Shown here in pieces: positions 23,231-32,939 of a stretch of DNA of 64,000 nucleotides. The position numbers were made by a program, and so were the translations under genes. Location: contig JAVHZZ010000003.1 of NCBI GenBank assembly GCA_036250195.1, positions 16,971,004 to 17,035,003 of the forward strand. Reading direction: 5' to 3'. Each line of letters starts with the position of its first letter. The stretch's first letter is position 1. The notes beneath the pieces are model-generated. The model made no database searches, had not been told where the DNA came from, and saw only the letters and a program-made list of their open reading frames with translations. The stretch comes from Mixophyes australis. Lineage: Eukaryota > Chordata > Amphibia > Anura > Limnodynastidae.

Positions 23231-23952
23231 CTGCTCACGTTGCCATCCGCTACACTTCTGGATCTACAGCTCCTGGTCTACTCTGCCATCCCGTGTTCCA
23301 TCACGGTGGGTCCTGTTGGTTGCCCCTGGTTACCTCCGTGGGCGCAGAGTCCTGCTGCTGCCGTCAGCGCTATCGTCCATCTCCTGCTGATCCGCTCTCC
23401 ACGCCTTCACGTGTTCCGCTGGTCTCTACCCTCTTGTCAGCATTGGATTCGTATCTCAACAACTACTCCTCTGCTGGATCATCTCCATTCTCCTGGGTCC
23501 TCTATGAGTCCAGTTCCACGTGTTACTGCTTCCTGTGGATTCGTGTCCCTGTTGGTTTACTTACCTGTGCGCTGCACCTACTAGACCGCTGCCTCATCCA
23601 TCCAGGGACTTCTCATCCAGTCGGCCTCCTGCCGCTCAGGTATCGCTGCACTCCTATCTGACTGCCTGCTTCTGAACCACGGTATGCATACTTCTCATTG
23701 ACTGTGCTGGTGTATTGCATATCTTGCTGGACTGTGTTTGGTTCTCTCTGGAGTCTGCTATCCGCTGAGTCTTTTGCCATCATTGACTGTGTTATCTTGT
23801 GCTGGACTATTTCAAGTGACTTTCTAGATTTGCAGACCTGCTCAGTCATTTATATATATATATATTGTGCATATTACTGTGGATCGTGTATAAGGTGCCT
23901 GTGTATATCCTGTGTTGCAGTCTCTCCCCGTGCACCTCCTCACATATATATT

Positions 23953-24212
23953 CAGTGGTACAACTTGCTCATGACAGACCACTGATCCCTGTTTCCTGTA
24001 TCACCTGTTCCAGTATCCTCTCACATAGCAGTGGTACAACTTGCTACCGCAGACCACTGACTACCCGGATACCTCCACTTGGATTCCATTCCTTCACTCA
24101 GACAGCGGTACAACTTGCTATCCGCAGACCGCTGACTCTCATCACCTCCTTGTCTCTGTTGGACATTCCTCCTCACTATAGCAGTGGTACAACTTGCTAT
24201 CGCAGACCACTG
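23953..24212 (+). ncRNA. Four covarying hairpin repeats in the leader RNA
   Basis: Hairpins at 23953-23984, 24029-24059, 24103-24134 and 24182-24212. Each has a CAGTGGT/ACCACTG stem, a common ACAACTTGCT loop start and a GCAGACC-type end. The third copy has CAGCGGT paired with ACCGCTG, a compensatory change that keeps the stem. They lie in the long R-U5 leader upstream of gag. A role in packaging, translation or dimerisation is possible but is inference. Confidence 0.65.
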
Positions 24213-24429
24213 ACTACCTTCACGTGCCCTTGTCCATACAGTTCCTCGTGTATTATTACCTCCATATTACCAGTGCTGCTAGTCATAGACTTTCCTGAGC
24301 ATCTCATCAGTTACCATTTCCTGTTCCGTGATCACCCAGCTACCAGAGTACCCTATTACCATCTACATTGCTCTGGTAAGCCTACCACCTGGTGATCCCT
24401 GGGTAAAGACTCCTAGTGCCCGTGACAGT

Positions 24430-24441
24430 AAGATCAGGCCA
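24430..24441 (+). promoter_or_regulatory. Primer-binding site (self-priming type)
   Basis: AAGATCAGGCCA starts 2 nt after the LTR and is fully complementary to 22673-22684. It does not resemble a tRNA 3' end as used by most LTR elements. Its last base is the A of the gag ATG, so priming site and gag start overlap. Confidence 0.7.
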
Positions 24442-25373
24442 TGACAGACCCAGATACGGAACCTACTGCCAAAGAGATGCTGCAGCATCTGGTTAGCCGT
24501 GTGGAGCAACAGGATGCCCGCCAACAGCTGTTACTTCAGTGTTATCAGTCATTAACCTCCCAAGGAACATCTGGACAGACTGTGACAGCTACTACTGAGG
24601 CTCCTGTGCTTTCCTCCGTTTCCCCATTGCCATCCCAGGTGTCTACAGCTTCCACGCTTCACCTGCCTACTCCGTCAAAGTACGATGGAGACCCCAAAAC
24701 TTGTAGGGGTTTCCTCAACCAATGTTCAGTCCATTTTGAGCTCCAACCTCAAAATTTTTCTACCCATCGTTCCAGAGTGGCCTATCTTATCTCTTTGTTT
24801 TCAGGACAAGCCCTGGCTTGGGCCTCCCCTCTGTGGGAGAGAAACGATCCAATACTACAAGATAGTGCCAAATTCATTTCTACATTCCGAAGTGTGTTCA
24901 ATGAACCAGGTCGTGTGACCTCCGCTGCTTCCAGCATCCTCCGTCTGCGACAAGGATCTCATACAGTAGGCCAGTACGTCATTCAATTTAGGATCTTAGC
25001 CTCTGAACTTCAGTGGAACACTGAAGCCCTAGTTGCCGCCTTCTGGCAGGGGCTCTCCGATAAAATTAAAGATGCACTGACTACTCAGGAGCTTCCTTCG
25101 TCACTTGAGGATTTGATCTCTCTATGCCATCGTGTTGATATGAGATTTCGTGAAAGAGAGGCTGAGAAAACGACTTCTGCTAAAGCACCTCTTTGTTCTA
25201 ACCCTCAATTTCGTCCAGTGTCACCCACTGTGATTCCCATGGAGATAGGACGTTCCAAATTATCTTCTGAGGAGAGGAAACGAAGAGTCAAGAATAGACT
25301 TTGTATCTATTGTGCTGATTCCACTCATGTTCTCAGCTCCTGCCCTAAGAGATCGGGAAATGCCAGGCCCTAA
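24441..25373 (+). CDS. gag: Gag of sushi-type Ty3/gypsy retrotransposon
   Basis: A 310-residue structural protein that would form the cytoplasmic capsid particle enclosing the element RNA. Residues about 1-40 form a probable helix (MLQHLVSRVEQQDARQQ...). Residues about 73-215 form a Ty3-Gag/PEG10-like capsid domain, beginning PSKYDGDPKTCRGFLNQCSV, with FWQGLSDKIKDAL near its end. A zinc knuckle follows as C288-x2-C291-x4-H296-x4-C301. The start is the first ATG after the LTR, overlapping the primer-binding site. The frame ends nine residues after the knuckle, with slippery heptamer G_GGA_AAT at 25355-25361 just before the stop, so most product would be Gag alone and a fraction Gag-Pol. The frame is intact. 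Confidence 0.93.
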   Translation: MTDPDTEPTAKEMLQHLVSRVEQQDARQQLLLQCYQSLTSQGTSGQTVTATTEAPVLSSVSPLPSQVSTASTLHLPTPSKYDGDPKTCRGFLNQCSVHFELQPQNFSTHRSRVAYLISLFSGQALAWASPLWERNDPILQDSAKFISTFRSVFNEPGRVTSAASSILRLRQGSHTVGQYVIQFRILASELQWNTEALVAAFWQGLSDKIKDALTTQELPSSLEDLISLCHRVDMRFREREAEKTTSAKAPLCSNPQFRPVSPTVIPMEIGRSKLSSEERKRRVKNRLCIYCADSTHVLSSCPKRSGNARP

Positions 25374-28300
25374 CTAGTTCTGGAGAGGTGAAGTTAGGGT
25401 CCCTGGAGTCCTCTCCATCTTCTATGAAATCTAAAATCTGCGCTTTTGATGTTACAATTTCCTTTGCTACTAAAACCTTTGAGTCACAGGCATTGATTGA
25501 TTCCGGAGCAGCAGGAAATTTCATTTCCAAATCATTAGTAAAGCAATGGTCTCTACCAGTGATTACCTTAAAAACACCCATTACTGTGACGGCTATCGAT
25601 GGATCACGTCTCATCAACGGTCTCATCACCCAGAGTACGTCTCCAGTAACCCTTCAGATTGGTGCCCTGCATCATGAAGAAATATCGTTTTTAATCCTTC
25701 CTGTTACGACAAGTCCGATTGTCTTAGGCCTTCCATGGCTTCAGTGTCACTCTCCCCAGATTGACTGGCGCACCCCTCAAGTCACGTCTTGGGGGTCTGA
25801 ATGTCACCATCATTGCCTTTCCCAAGTCATTCCTCTCAAAGTACAGCAATCTTCCATCTCATCTACCTCATCGGGACTCCCTCCTCAATATGCTTCATTT
25901 ACCGATGTTTTTGATAAAGCTCAGTCTGAACGTCTTCCTCCTCATCGTTCTTGGGATTGTCCGATCGACCTTCTTCCTGGCAAGACTCCCCCCAGGGGCC
26001 GGGTCTATCCACTCTCGTTACCTGAGACTCAAGCTACTTCTGAGTATATACAGGAGAACCTCCAGCGTGGGTTCATTCGACCTTCCACCTCGCCCGCTGG
26101 AGCTGGGTTCTTCTTCGTCAAAAAGAAGGATGGATCATTACGCCCTTGCATAGATTTTCGTGGACTCAATGCCATTACTATCAAGAATCGGTATCCCATT
26201 CCGTTGATCACTGAGCTATTCGATCGCATCAAGGGAGCCCGTATCTTTACTAAGTTGGATCTTCGTGGTGCCTATAATTTAATCAGAATCCGTTCCGGTG
26301 ACGAATGGAAGACAGCGTTTAACACCAGAGACGGGCATTACGAATATCTGGTAATGCCTTTCGAGCTGTGTAATGCCCCCGCTGTTTTTCAAGGCTTCAT
26401 CAATGAGATCTTTCGGGACTTATTATATGTATGTGTCGTCGTCTACCTGGACGACATACTGATCTTTTCACAGGACCTGCCTTCTCACCACCTACATGTG
26501 GCAGAAGTCCTCTCCAGACTACGGAAAAATTCATTGTTCTGTAAATTAGAAAAATGTTCATTCGAATTACCCCAGATTCCATTCTTGGGGTATATAGTTT
26601 CCGGAGTTGGCCTGAAGATGGATCCAGACAAAGTGAGTGCTGTACTACATTGGCCCCAGCCAACTACTCTTCGTGCTATCCAGCGTTTTTTAGGTTTTGC
26701 CAATTACTATAGACGCTTCATTCAAGACTTTTCCTCCATTGCATCTCCTATTGTGGCCCTGACTCGAAAAGGGGCTAATCCTAAGCAATGGTCACCTGAG
26801 GCTCTTCAAGCCTTTCAAACACTAAAAGAGTCCTTCTCTTCGGCTCCAATCCTTCGACAGCCTGATGTGACACTCCCCTTCTTTCTAGAAGTAGATTCCT
26901 CTAATGTGGGCTTAGGAGCTATTCTCTCCCAACGCTCGGAACAGCAAAAGTTCCATCCTTGTGCCTTCTATTCTCGGGGTCTCCTGCCCGCAGAGAAGAA
27001 TTATACCATCGGGGACAAGGAATTACTGGCTATCAAAGCCGCATTAGAGGAATGGAGATACTTATTGGAGGGAGCTCGCCATCCGGTGACGATCTTCACG
27101 GATCATAAGAACTTGTCATATCTCCAGTCTGCCCAATGCTTGAACCCTCGTCAAGCAAGATGGTCTCTTTTCTTTTCCCGTTTTGAATTAATAATTACCT
27201 TCAAACCAGCTGCCAAGAACAAAAAAGCTGATGCTTTATCTAGAGCCTTTGTGACGTCCTCTGATATAGAAGAGGGTTCCAACCATACTATTCTAGATCC
27301 CAAATGTATCTCACTGGCTGCTTCATCCACCAAAACGCTACCATTTGGGAAGACCCTCGTGCCTCCTACTCTAAGGAGGAAAATCCTTTCGTGGTTCCAT
27401 GCCTCTCGTTTTTCTGGACACGCCGGTGAACACAAGACCTTTGAGATCCTCTCTCGAAGTTACTGGTGGCCTTCAATGAGGAGAGACGTCAAAGAGTTCA
27501 TTGCTTCCTGTGAACTATGCTCTCAGTTCAAATCCTCCCGTAGAACTCCAGCAGGGTTGCTAAGACCACTACCCATTCCGTCCAAACCATGGACCCATAT
27601 TAGTATGGATTTCGTTACTGACTTACCACCTAGTAAGAATCATAACACTATTTGGGTGGTGGTGGACAGATTTTCGAAGATGGCTCATTTCATCCCTCTG
27701 CCTGGTTTGCCTTCCTCGTCCATCCTGGCTGAACATTTCATTAAGGAGATCTTCCGTATCCATGGATGTCCGTCTGAGATTGTGTCTGATAGAGGAGTAC
27801 AATTCGTTTCCAGATTCTGGCGAGCCCTTTGTAAAACCTTGGGCATACGATTAGCACTCTCATCTTCTTACCATCCGCAATCTAACGGACAAACTGAACG
27901 TGTCAATCAAGATCTTGAGACTTTTATAAGAATGTTTTCATCAGCCAATCAAGACAACTGGGTAGAGTTGCTTCCTTGGGCTGAATTCGCCCATAACAAC
28001 ATGTACCATGAGTCATCATCCAAAACTCCATTTTTTGTGGTCTACGGTCACCATCCGTCTTTTCCGGAATTTCCTGCCCTCCCGCCCACCCAAGTTCCTG
28101 CGGTGGAAACTGTTTGTCAGACCTTTAAAAATATCTGGTCTCAGGTCAAAACCTGTTTAAAGAAGACATCTATCAAATATAAATCTTTCGCAGATAAGAA
28201 GAGGCGGGCTATTCCCCCACTAAAAATTGGAGATCGTGTCTGGTTATCCACCAAAAATATTCGTTTGAAGGTTCCATCCATGAAATTCGCCCCTCGTTTT

Positions 28301-28750
28301 ATTGGTCCATATAGGATCATTCAAGTAATCAATCCAGTATGTGTGAAACTTCTTCTTCCTAAGAATCTTCGGATTTCTAATGCCTTCCACGTATCCTTGC
28401 TCAAACCTCTGATTATCAACCGTTTCTCAACTCCTCCCTCAGCTCCGCAGCCAGTTCAAGTCCATCAGGAGGAGGATTTCGAGATTATTGAGGTGCTAGA
28501 CGCAAAAATTTTGCGAGGAGGTCTTCATTTCCTCGTTCATTGGAAGGGCTTTGGTCCTGAGGAGCGCTCTTGGATCAAGGCTGAAGATCTTAATGCTCCT
28601 GCCCTTTTGAAGAGGTTTTATGCCAAAAATCCGGACAAGCCCGGTTCCAGGCGTTCTGTGCCCACCTTTAAAAGGGGGGGTACTGTCACTCACCGGACCG
28701 TGAGTGCCTCTTCTCGGACATTTAGGAACCGTGGCCGTCCGCCATCCTGA
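25349..28750 (+). CDS. pol: Pol polyprotein: protease, RT, RNase H, integrase, chromodomain
   Basis: The pol frame is -1 to gag and opens after a stop at 25346-25348, so it is probably expressed only by frameshifting. The first possible independent initiator is a GTG at 25388. Counting from there, residues give: aspartic protease D38-S-G; RT with KKKDGSLRPCIDFRGLN and Y353-L-D-D; RNase H starting at EVD503; integrase with an HHCC zinc region and D741, D801, E837 (exact DD35E); and a chromodomain at about 1031-1082 (FEIIEVLDAKILRGGLHFLV). The chromodomain suits targeting to modified histones. Pol runs 67 nt into the 3' LTR before its stop. There is no internal stop. One oddity is E326 in MPFELCNAP, where this RT motif normally has glycine. 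High identity between LTRs suggests recent activity. Confidence 0.95.
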   Translation, partial: EIGKCQALTSSGEVKLGSLESSPSSMKSKICAFDVTISFATKTFESQALIDSGAAGNFISKSLVKQWSLPVITLKTPITVTAIDGSRLINGLITQSTSPVTLQIGALHHEEISFLILPVTTSPIVLGLPWLQCHSPQIDWRTPQVTSWGSECHHHCLSQVIPLKVQQSSISSTSSGLPPQYASFTDVFDKAQSERLPPHRSWDCPIDLLPGKTPPRGRVYPLSLPETQATSEYIQENLQRGFIRPSTSPAGAGFFFVKKKDGSLRPCIDFRGLNAITIKNRYPIPLITELFDRIKGARIFTKLDLRGAYNLIRIRSGDEWKTAFNTRDGHYEYLVMPFELCNAPAVFQGFINEIFRDLLYVCVVVYLDDILIFSQDLPSHHLHVAEVLSRLRKNSLFCKLEKCSFELPQIPFLGYIVSGVGLKMDPDKVSAVLHWPQPTTLRAIQRFLGFANYYRRFIQDFSSIASPIVALTRKGANPKQWSPEALQAFQTLKESFSSAPILRQPDVTLPFFLEVDSSNVGLGAILSQRSEQQKFHPCAFYSRGLLPAEKNYTIGDKELLAIKAALEEWRYLLEGARHPVTIFTDHKNLSYLQSAQCLNPRQARWSLFFSRFELIITFKPAAKNKKADALSRAFVTSSDIEEGSNHTILDPKCISLAASSTKTLPFGKTLVPPTLRRKILSWFHASRFSGHAGEHKTFEILSRSYWWPSMRRDVKEFIASCELCSQFKSSRRTPAGLLRPLPIPSKPWTHISMDFVTDLPPSKNHNTIWVVVDRFSKMAHFIPLPGLPSSSILAEHFIKEIFRIHGCPSEIVSDRGVQFVSRFWRALCKTLGIRLALSSSYHPQSNGQTERVNQDLETFIRMFSSANQDNWVELLPWAEFAHNNMYHESSSKTPFFVVYGHHPSFPEFPALPPTQVPAVETVCQTFKNIWSQVKTCLKKTSIKYKSFADKKRRAIPPLKIGDRVWLSTKNIRLKVPSMKFAPRFIGPYRIIQVINPVCVKLLLPKNLRISNAFHVSLLKPLIINRFSTPPSAPQPVQVHQEEDFEIIEVLDAKILRGGLHFLVHWKGFGPEERSWIKAEDLNAPALLKRFYAKNPDKPGSRRSVPTFKRGGTVTHRTVSASSRTFRNRGRPPS
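25355..25416 (+). promoter_or_regulatory. -1 ribosomal frameshift signal: slippery site and pseudoknot
   Basis: The heptamer GGGAAAT (25355-25361) is phased G_GGA_AAT in the gag frame, one base from the G_GGA_AAC site of the sushi-derived gene PEG10. After a 6-nt spacer, stem 1 pairs CCCTAACT (25368-25375) with AGTTAGGG (25392-25399). Stem 2 pairs loop bases GGAGAGG (25382-25388) with CCTCTCC (25410-25416). All 15 pairs are Watson-Crick. The gag stop (25371-25373) lies in stem 1. An alternative extended stem using CCAGG/CCTGG (25363-25367, 25402-25406) could compete. Confidence 0.75.
28670..28680 (+). promoter_or_regulatory. Polypurine tract
   Basis: AAAAGGGGGGG ends 3 nt before the 3' LTR, the expected plus-strand primer. 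It lies within the pol reading frame. Confidence 0.85.
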
Positions 28751-30611
28751 GGGTCTGCGCATGCGCAGCCCTTTCCTATACTTCAGTGTATGTCCCTTTA
28801 ACTCAATTGGCAGATCAGGCAACACTCCCTATATTAAGCACCTGTGGTCAACACCACGTGGCCTGATCTTGGAGTCTCATTCCCCATGGGTCTCTGAAGG
28901 TGTTCCTGTATTCCTCGTGTATTCAGCGCTGCTGATTCCTGTGGTTTCCAAACCACTTCTATCTCTGTGGTTTCCAAACCACTTCTACTACTGTGGTTCC
29001 CATACCACTTCTACCATCAACTGTATCATCGTGACTGTTTGCTGATTCCTATCCGCTGCCTCCGTGCTCTACAGTCTTCTAAATCACTTCAACGCTATTA
29101 TTATCATTGTGGCTGTTTGCTGATTCCTATCTGCTGCCTCCGTGCACTCCAGCCTTCACTTCACATCCACTCACCTGATCATCATCAAGTTCCTGAGCTG
29201 ATTCCTATCCGCTGCCTCCGTGCACTACAGTCTCCAGCTTGCAACTCGCCTGTGTTCATCATCGTGACTGTTAGCTGATTCCTATCCGCTGCCTCCGTGC
29301 ACTACAGTCTCCAGCTTGCAACTCGCCTGTGTTCATCATCGTGACTGTTAGCTGATTCCTATCCGCTGCCCCTGTGCATTGCCGCCTCATCTCAGCTCTC
29401 CTGTGTTTCCAGTCTACTGCTCACGTTGCCATCCGCTACACTTCTGGATCTACAGCTCCTGGTCTACTCTGCCATCCCGTGTTCCATCACGGTGGGTCCT
29501 GTTGGTTGCCCCTGGTTACCTCCGTGGGCGCAGAGTCCTGCTGCTGCCATCAGCGCTATCGTCCATCTCCTGCTGATCCGCTCTCCACGCCTTCACGTGT
29601 TCCGCTGGTCTCTACCCTCCTGTCAGCATTGGATTCGTATCTCAACAACTACTCCTCTGCTGGATCATCTCCATTCTCCTGGGTCCTCTATGAGTCCAGT
29701 TCCACGTGTTACTGCTTCCTGTGGATTCGTGTCCCTGTTGGTTTACTTACCTGTGCGCTGCACCTACTAGACCGCTGCCTCATCCATCCAGGGACTTCTC
29801 ATCCAGTCGGCCTCCTGCCGCTCAGGTATCGCTGCACTCCTATCTGACTGCCTGCTTCTGAACCACGGTATGCATACTTCTCATTGACTGTGCTGGTGTA
29901 TTGCATATCTTGCTGGACTGTGTTTGGTTCTCTCTGGAGTCTGCTCTCCGCTGAGTCTTTTGCCATCATTGACTGTGTTATCTTGTGCTGGACTATTTCA
30001 AGTGACTTTCTAGATTTGCAGACCTGCTCAGTCATTTATATATATATATTGTGCATATTACTGTGGATCGTGTATAAGGTGCCTGTGTATATCCTGTGTT
30101 GCAGTCTCTCCCCGTGCACCTCCTCACATATATATTCAGTGGTACAACTTGCTCATGACAGACCACTGATCCCTGTTTCCTGTATCACCTGTTCCAGTAT
30201 CCTCTCACATAGCAGTGGTACAACTTGCTACCGCAGACCACTGACTACCCGGATACCTCCACTTGGATTCCATTCCTTCACTCAGACAGCGGTACAACTT
30301 GCTATCCGCAGACCGCTGACTCTCATCACCTCCTTGTCTCTGTTGGACATTCCTCCTCACTATAGCAGTGGTACAACTTGCTATCGCAGACCACTGACTA
30401 CCTTCACGTGCCCTTGTCCATACAGTTCCTCGTGTATTATTACCTCCATATTACCAGTGCTGCTAGTCATAGACTTTCCTGAGCATCTCATCAGTTACCA
30501 TTTCCTGTTCCGTGATCACCCAGCTACCAGAGTACCCTATTACCATCTACATTGCTCTGGTAAGCCTACCACCTGGTGATCCCTGGGTAAAGACTCCTAG
30601 TGCCCGTGACA
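28684..30611 (+). repeat. 3' LTR of sushi-type Ty3/gypsy element
   Basis: A 1928-bp direct repeat of the 5' LTR, with the same TG...CA ends, followed by CATAT. The pol stop lies at 28748-28750 inside it. The covarying hairpins recur at 30137-30168, 30213-30243, 30287-30318 and 30366-30396. The shorter TA run joins two frames into a 231-codon open stretch not open in the 5' LTR, so it is unlikely to be a protein. Confidence 0.97.
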
Positions 30612-30616
30612 CATAT

Positions 30617-31140
30617 AGTGTAAAACCATTTATTAAAACAAGACACAAAACAAATGCCTAAAACATTACAATGTTTACAATTGCTCATACCAAAAAGCAG
30701 AAGATACAGCTCATATCAGAGGGAGTAAAGATGGAATCCCCGGGAGCTTCTTCATCCGATGATTCCGTCAGCTTAGGGTAGAGTGGAACAAACAGCCCGC
30801 TAGGCCAACGTGTTTCGATCCAAACAGAGGATCTTTATCAAGGTAGTGGGTTAGTCTGTCCAGAGGGTATTTAAATAGTCACTTAACTTCCGACAGCTGT
30901 AATTGGATACTGCCAGAAACATAAAAGATAGCCTTTCATTAACCACAAAGTTCATTCTTCTAAAGGCTGATATTATTTGGTCTGCATGAATAAAATACAA
31001 GATACCTAGAGGCAGGTGAGGGCTGGCAGACGTTGGCGCAGGGGCAAGCACACCGCACTGGCCCATAAGTAGCGGCCCATCCTTAAAGGGTGGTTTTTGG
31101 TACAATATATATACTAAACTATTTTAGTGTTGCTTAATTC
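30617..31140 (-). repeat. Retroelement 3' region with Penelope/hammerhead-like motif
   Basis: On the minus strand at about 30845-30800 the sequence reads TTGATAAAGATCC, a short loop, then GGATCGAAACACGTTGG. This has the order of a hammerhead core: a CUGAUGA-like box, stem II (GATCC/GGATC) and GAAA. Two core bases are changed, so it would be inactive. Such motifs are known from Penelope-like elements. The repeat seems to continue on the other side of the chromovirus, which inserted into it. Confidence 0.45.
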
Positions 31141-31905
31141 ATATATATGTTTTTATGCCCAGGCCCAAAGCTGGATTAAGCCTCTGGGGGGCCTGGGCAC
31201 TTTAGACAGGGTAACGCCCTATGATGTAACATGGTTATCATTTTAGACAAATACACAGGCAATACTGTGTGCACTAGTGTTAGGTCTACACAGTTCTGCC
31301 TTCACGAGCAGTACACGGTGAAGAGGGACATACCTCCCAACTGTCCTAAGCGAAACAGTCACTCAAATTCAGGACTGCCCCCACTATATTCAGGACAGTT
31401 GGCAGACTGTCCTGCTCTCTCCTACCTGTTCTTGTCACTGTCACCACTTGTGGCTGCAATTTTCATTAGCGCATTTGCTGCTTGTCTGGATTCTGGAATA
31501 TTGGGAGAAAAAAATGGGTACATGAAATTTAGAAAACTCCAACCAATAATAGTATCTACATTTGATAAATAGACCTATTTCCCTCCAACTAACCCTGACA
31601 TTAAATTTAATAGTATTCCCATTTTTTAAATAAACCTATTTCCCTCCCTCCAAACAGCCCCAGCAATAAATTAAATAGCATTTACGTTTAATAAATATAA
31701 CTATTTCCCACAAACATCCCAGGCATTAAATAAATCATAATCACTTTAAATAAATAGACCTCATTTTCCCCAAACAGCGCTACATTCAATTAATATATCA
31801 CAAACCACCCCAGCAATAAACTAAAGGTCCAATCACACCATTTAACTTCATAGGCCCCACTATTAAATTAAATTGCCCCACCATCAACACAAATAAAATA
31901 GCTAT
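31141..31905. other. Repeat fragments, no gene recognised
   Basis: A 44-bp palindrome (TGCCCAGGCCC...GGGGGGCCTGGGCA) at 31156-31199 and a CATACCTCCCAACTGTCC-type interspersed repeat at about 31328-31430 with internal inverted AGGACAGT/ACTGTCCT blocks. The remainder is AT-rich. Confidence 0.5.
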
Positions 31906-32205
31906 ACACACACACTACACTGGCCCCTCACTCACACACACAGTATATATGCCCCTCACACACACAGTATATATGCCCCACACACACACACACACACACT
32001 ATATATGCCCCTCACACACACATAGTATATGTGCCCCTCACACATACACACAGAGTATATATACCCCTCACACACACACACAGAGAGGATATATGCCCCT
32101 CACACACACACAAAGTATATATGCCCCTCACACACACACACACACACACACAGTATATATGCCCCTCACACACACACACAGTATATATGCCCCTCACACA
32201 GACTC
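31906..32205. repeat. CA-rich minisatellite with GTATATATGCCCCT units
   Basis: About nine units of CACACA(n)-GTATATATGCCCCT with variable CA length, unit about 25-38 bp. Open frames on both strands are by-products of the repeat. A related CA/TATATATGACACAC stretch lies at 32835-32935. Confidence 0.9.
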
Positions 32206-32834
32206 TGTCCGGAACCGCCGCGTGGATGAAAACTCCCAGGAGAAACAGCAAGTATTTAATTTCTTATGCCGATATTCACTGTACTGCATACTGGATTTTA
32301 CCCACATACTACAACTTAATACGGCCCGGATGGACTTTGTCTTCATCAAGACGCCGAATCTGTTTTTCTATTGCACCTCATAATAGGCACTATACTTGAT
32401 CAAACTACCGCTTTTCAACATTAGGTATATACTAGTGGGTTGATTACCATTATTCCGGCACGGACAAGGAACACTTTATCTACACATCACGGCTGGAGGT
32501 CATTACTATTTAGGGATTTACTGTGTAGACTCTCTATATACTATTATCGACGTTGACATTATGTTACGTTAAAATGGTGGAAGTCTAATTATCATTTAAT
32601 GTGATTTATATTATGCTAATCTTTGTTATGCAGAGTTTTTTTTAAATGATCTATGTTATGTTATGCACTTATTAACTGGAATATCCAAGTCTGCAATAAA
32701 TTGTTTTTATATTATTATATTTTATATTATTTATTGCCATCCTATATATCTTTAATCAATGGATATTGTTTTTACTATCATTATTATTGCATAGATTTAG
32801 AAGCCAATGAGCGCCCAGCATTATTGATGAGTAT
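32206..32834. other. No gene recognised
   Basis: Moderately GC sequence at 32206-32480, possibly retroelement untranslated region, followed by AT-rich sequence. No conserved frame. Confidence 0.35.
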
Positions 32835-32935
32835 ATATGGCCCACAAACACACACAGTATATATGACACACACAGACAGTATATATGACACCCACACACC
32901 CACACCCACACATACACACACACACACACCGCACT
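32835..32935. repeat. Second CA-rich minisatellite
   Basis: CACACACAGTATATATGACACACAC-like units followed by (CACACC)n. It is close in unit sequence to 31906-32205, and may be the same array split by a roughly 600-bp insertion. Confidence 0.75.
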
Positions 32936-32939
32936 TACC

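Larger units (their letters stand above)
22498..24427 (+). repeat. 5' LTR of sushi-type Ty3/gypsy element
   Basis: A 1930-bp direct repeat of 28684-30611 with TG...CA ends (TGTCACTCACC...GCCCGTGACA). The two LTRs differ at four substitutions I could find plus a 2-bp difference in a TA run, so insertion is recent. From the TATA box and self-primer match, U3 is only about 175 bp (22498-22672) and R-U5 about 1755 bp. The transcribed part holds a 26-bp-spaced hairpin trio, five ~77-bp tandem units and four covarying hairpins. I see no canonical AATAAA. Confidence 0.97.

Noticed and set aside
24428..24446. Conventional tRNA primer-binding site for the chromovirus
   Set aside because: The sequence does not resemble a tRNA 3' end complement I know (for example TGG-starting sites), while the match to the LTR RNA start is exact.
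29884..30579. 231-codon open frame in the 3' LTR as an extra retrotransposon gene
   Set aside because: A 2-bp TA-run difference breaks it in the 5' LTR, it is made of repeated hairpin sequence, and it has no domain.
31949..32399. His/Thr-rich open frames as genes
   Set aside because: They are translations of a CA-rich minisatellite on both strands.
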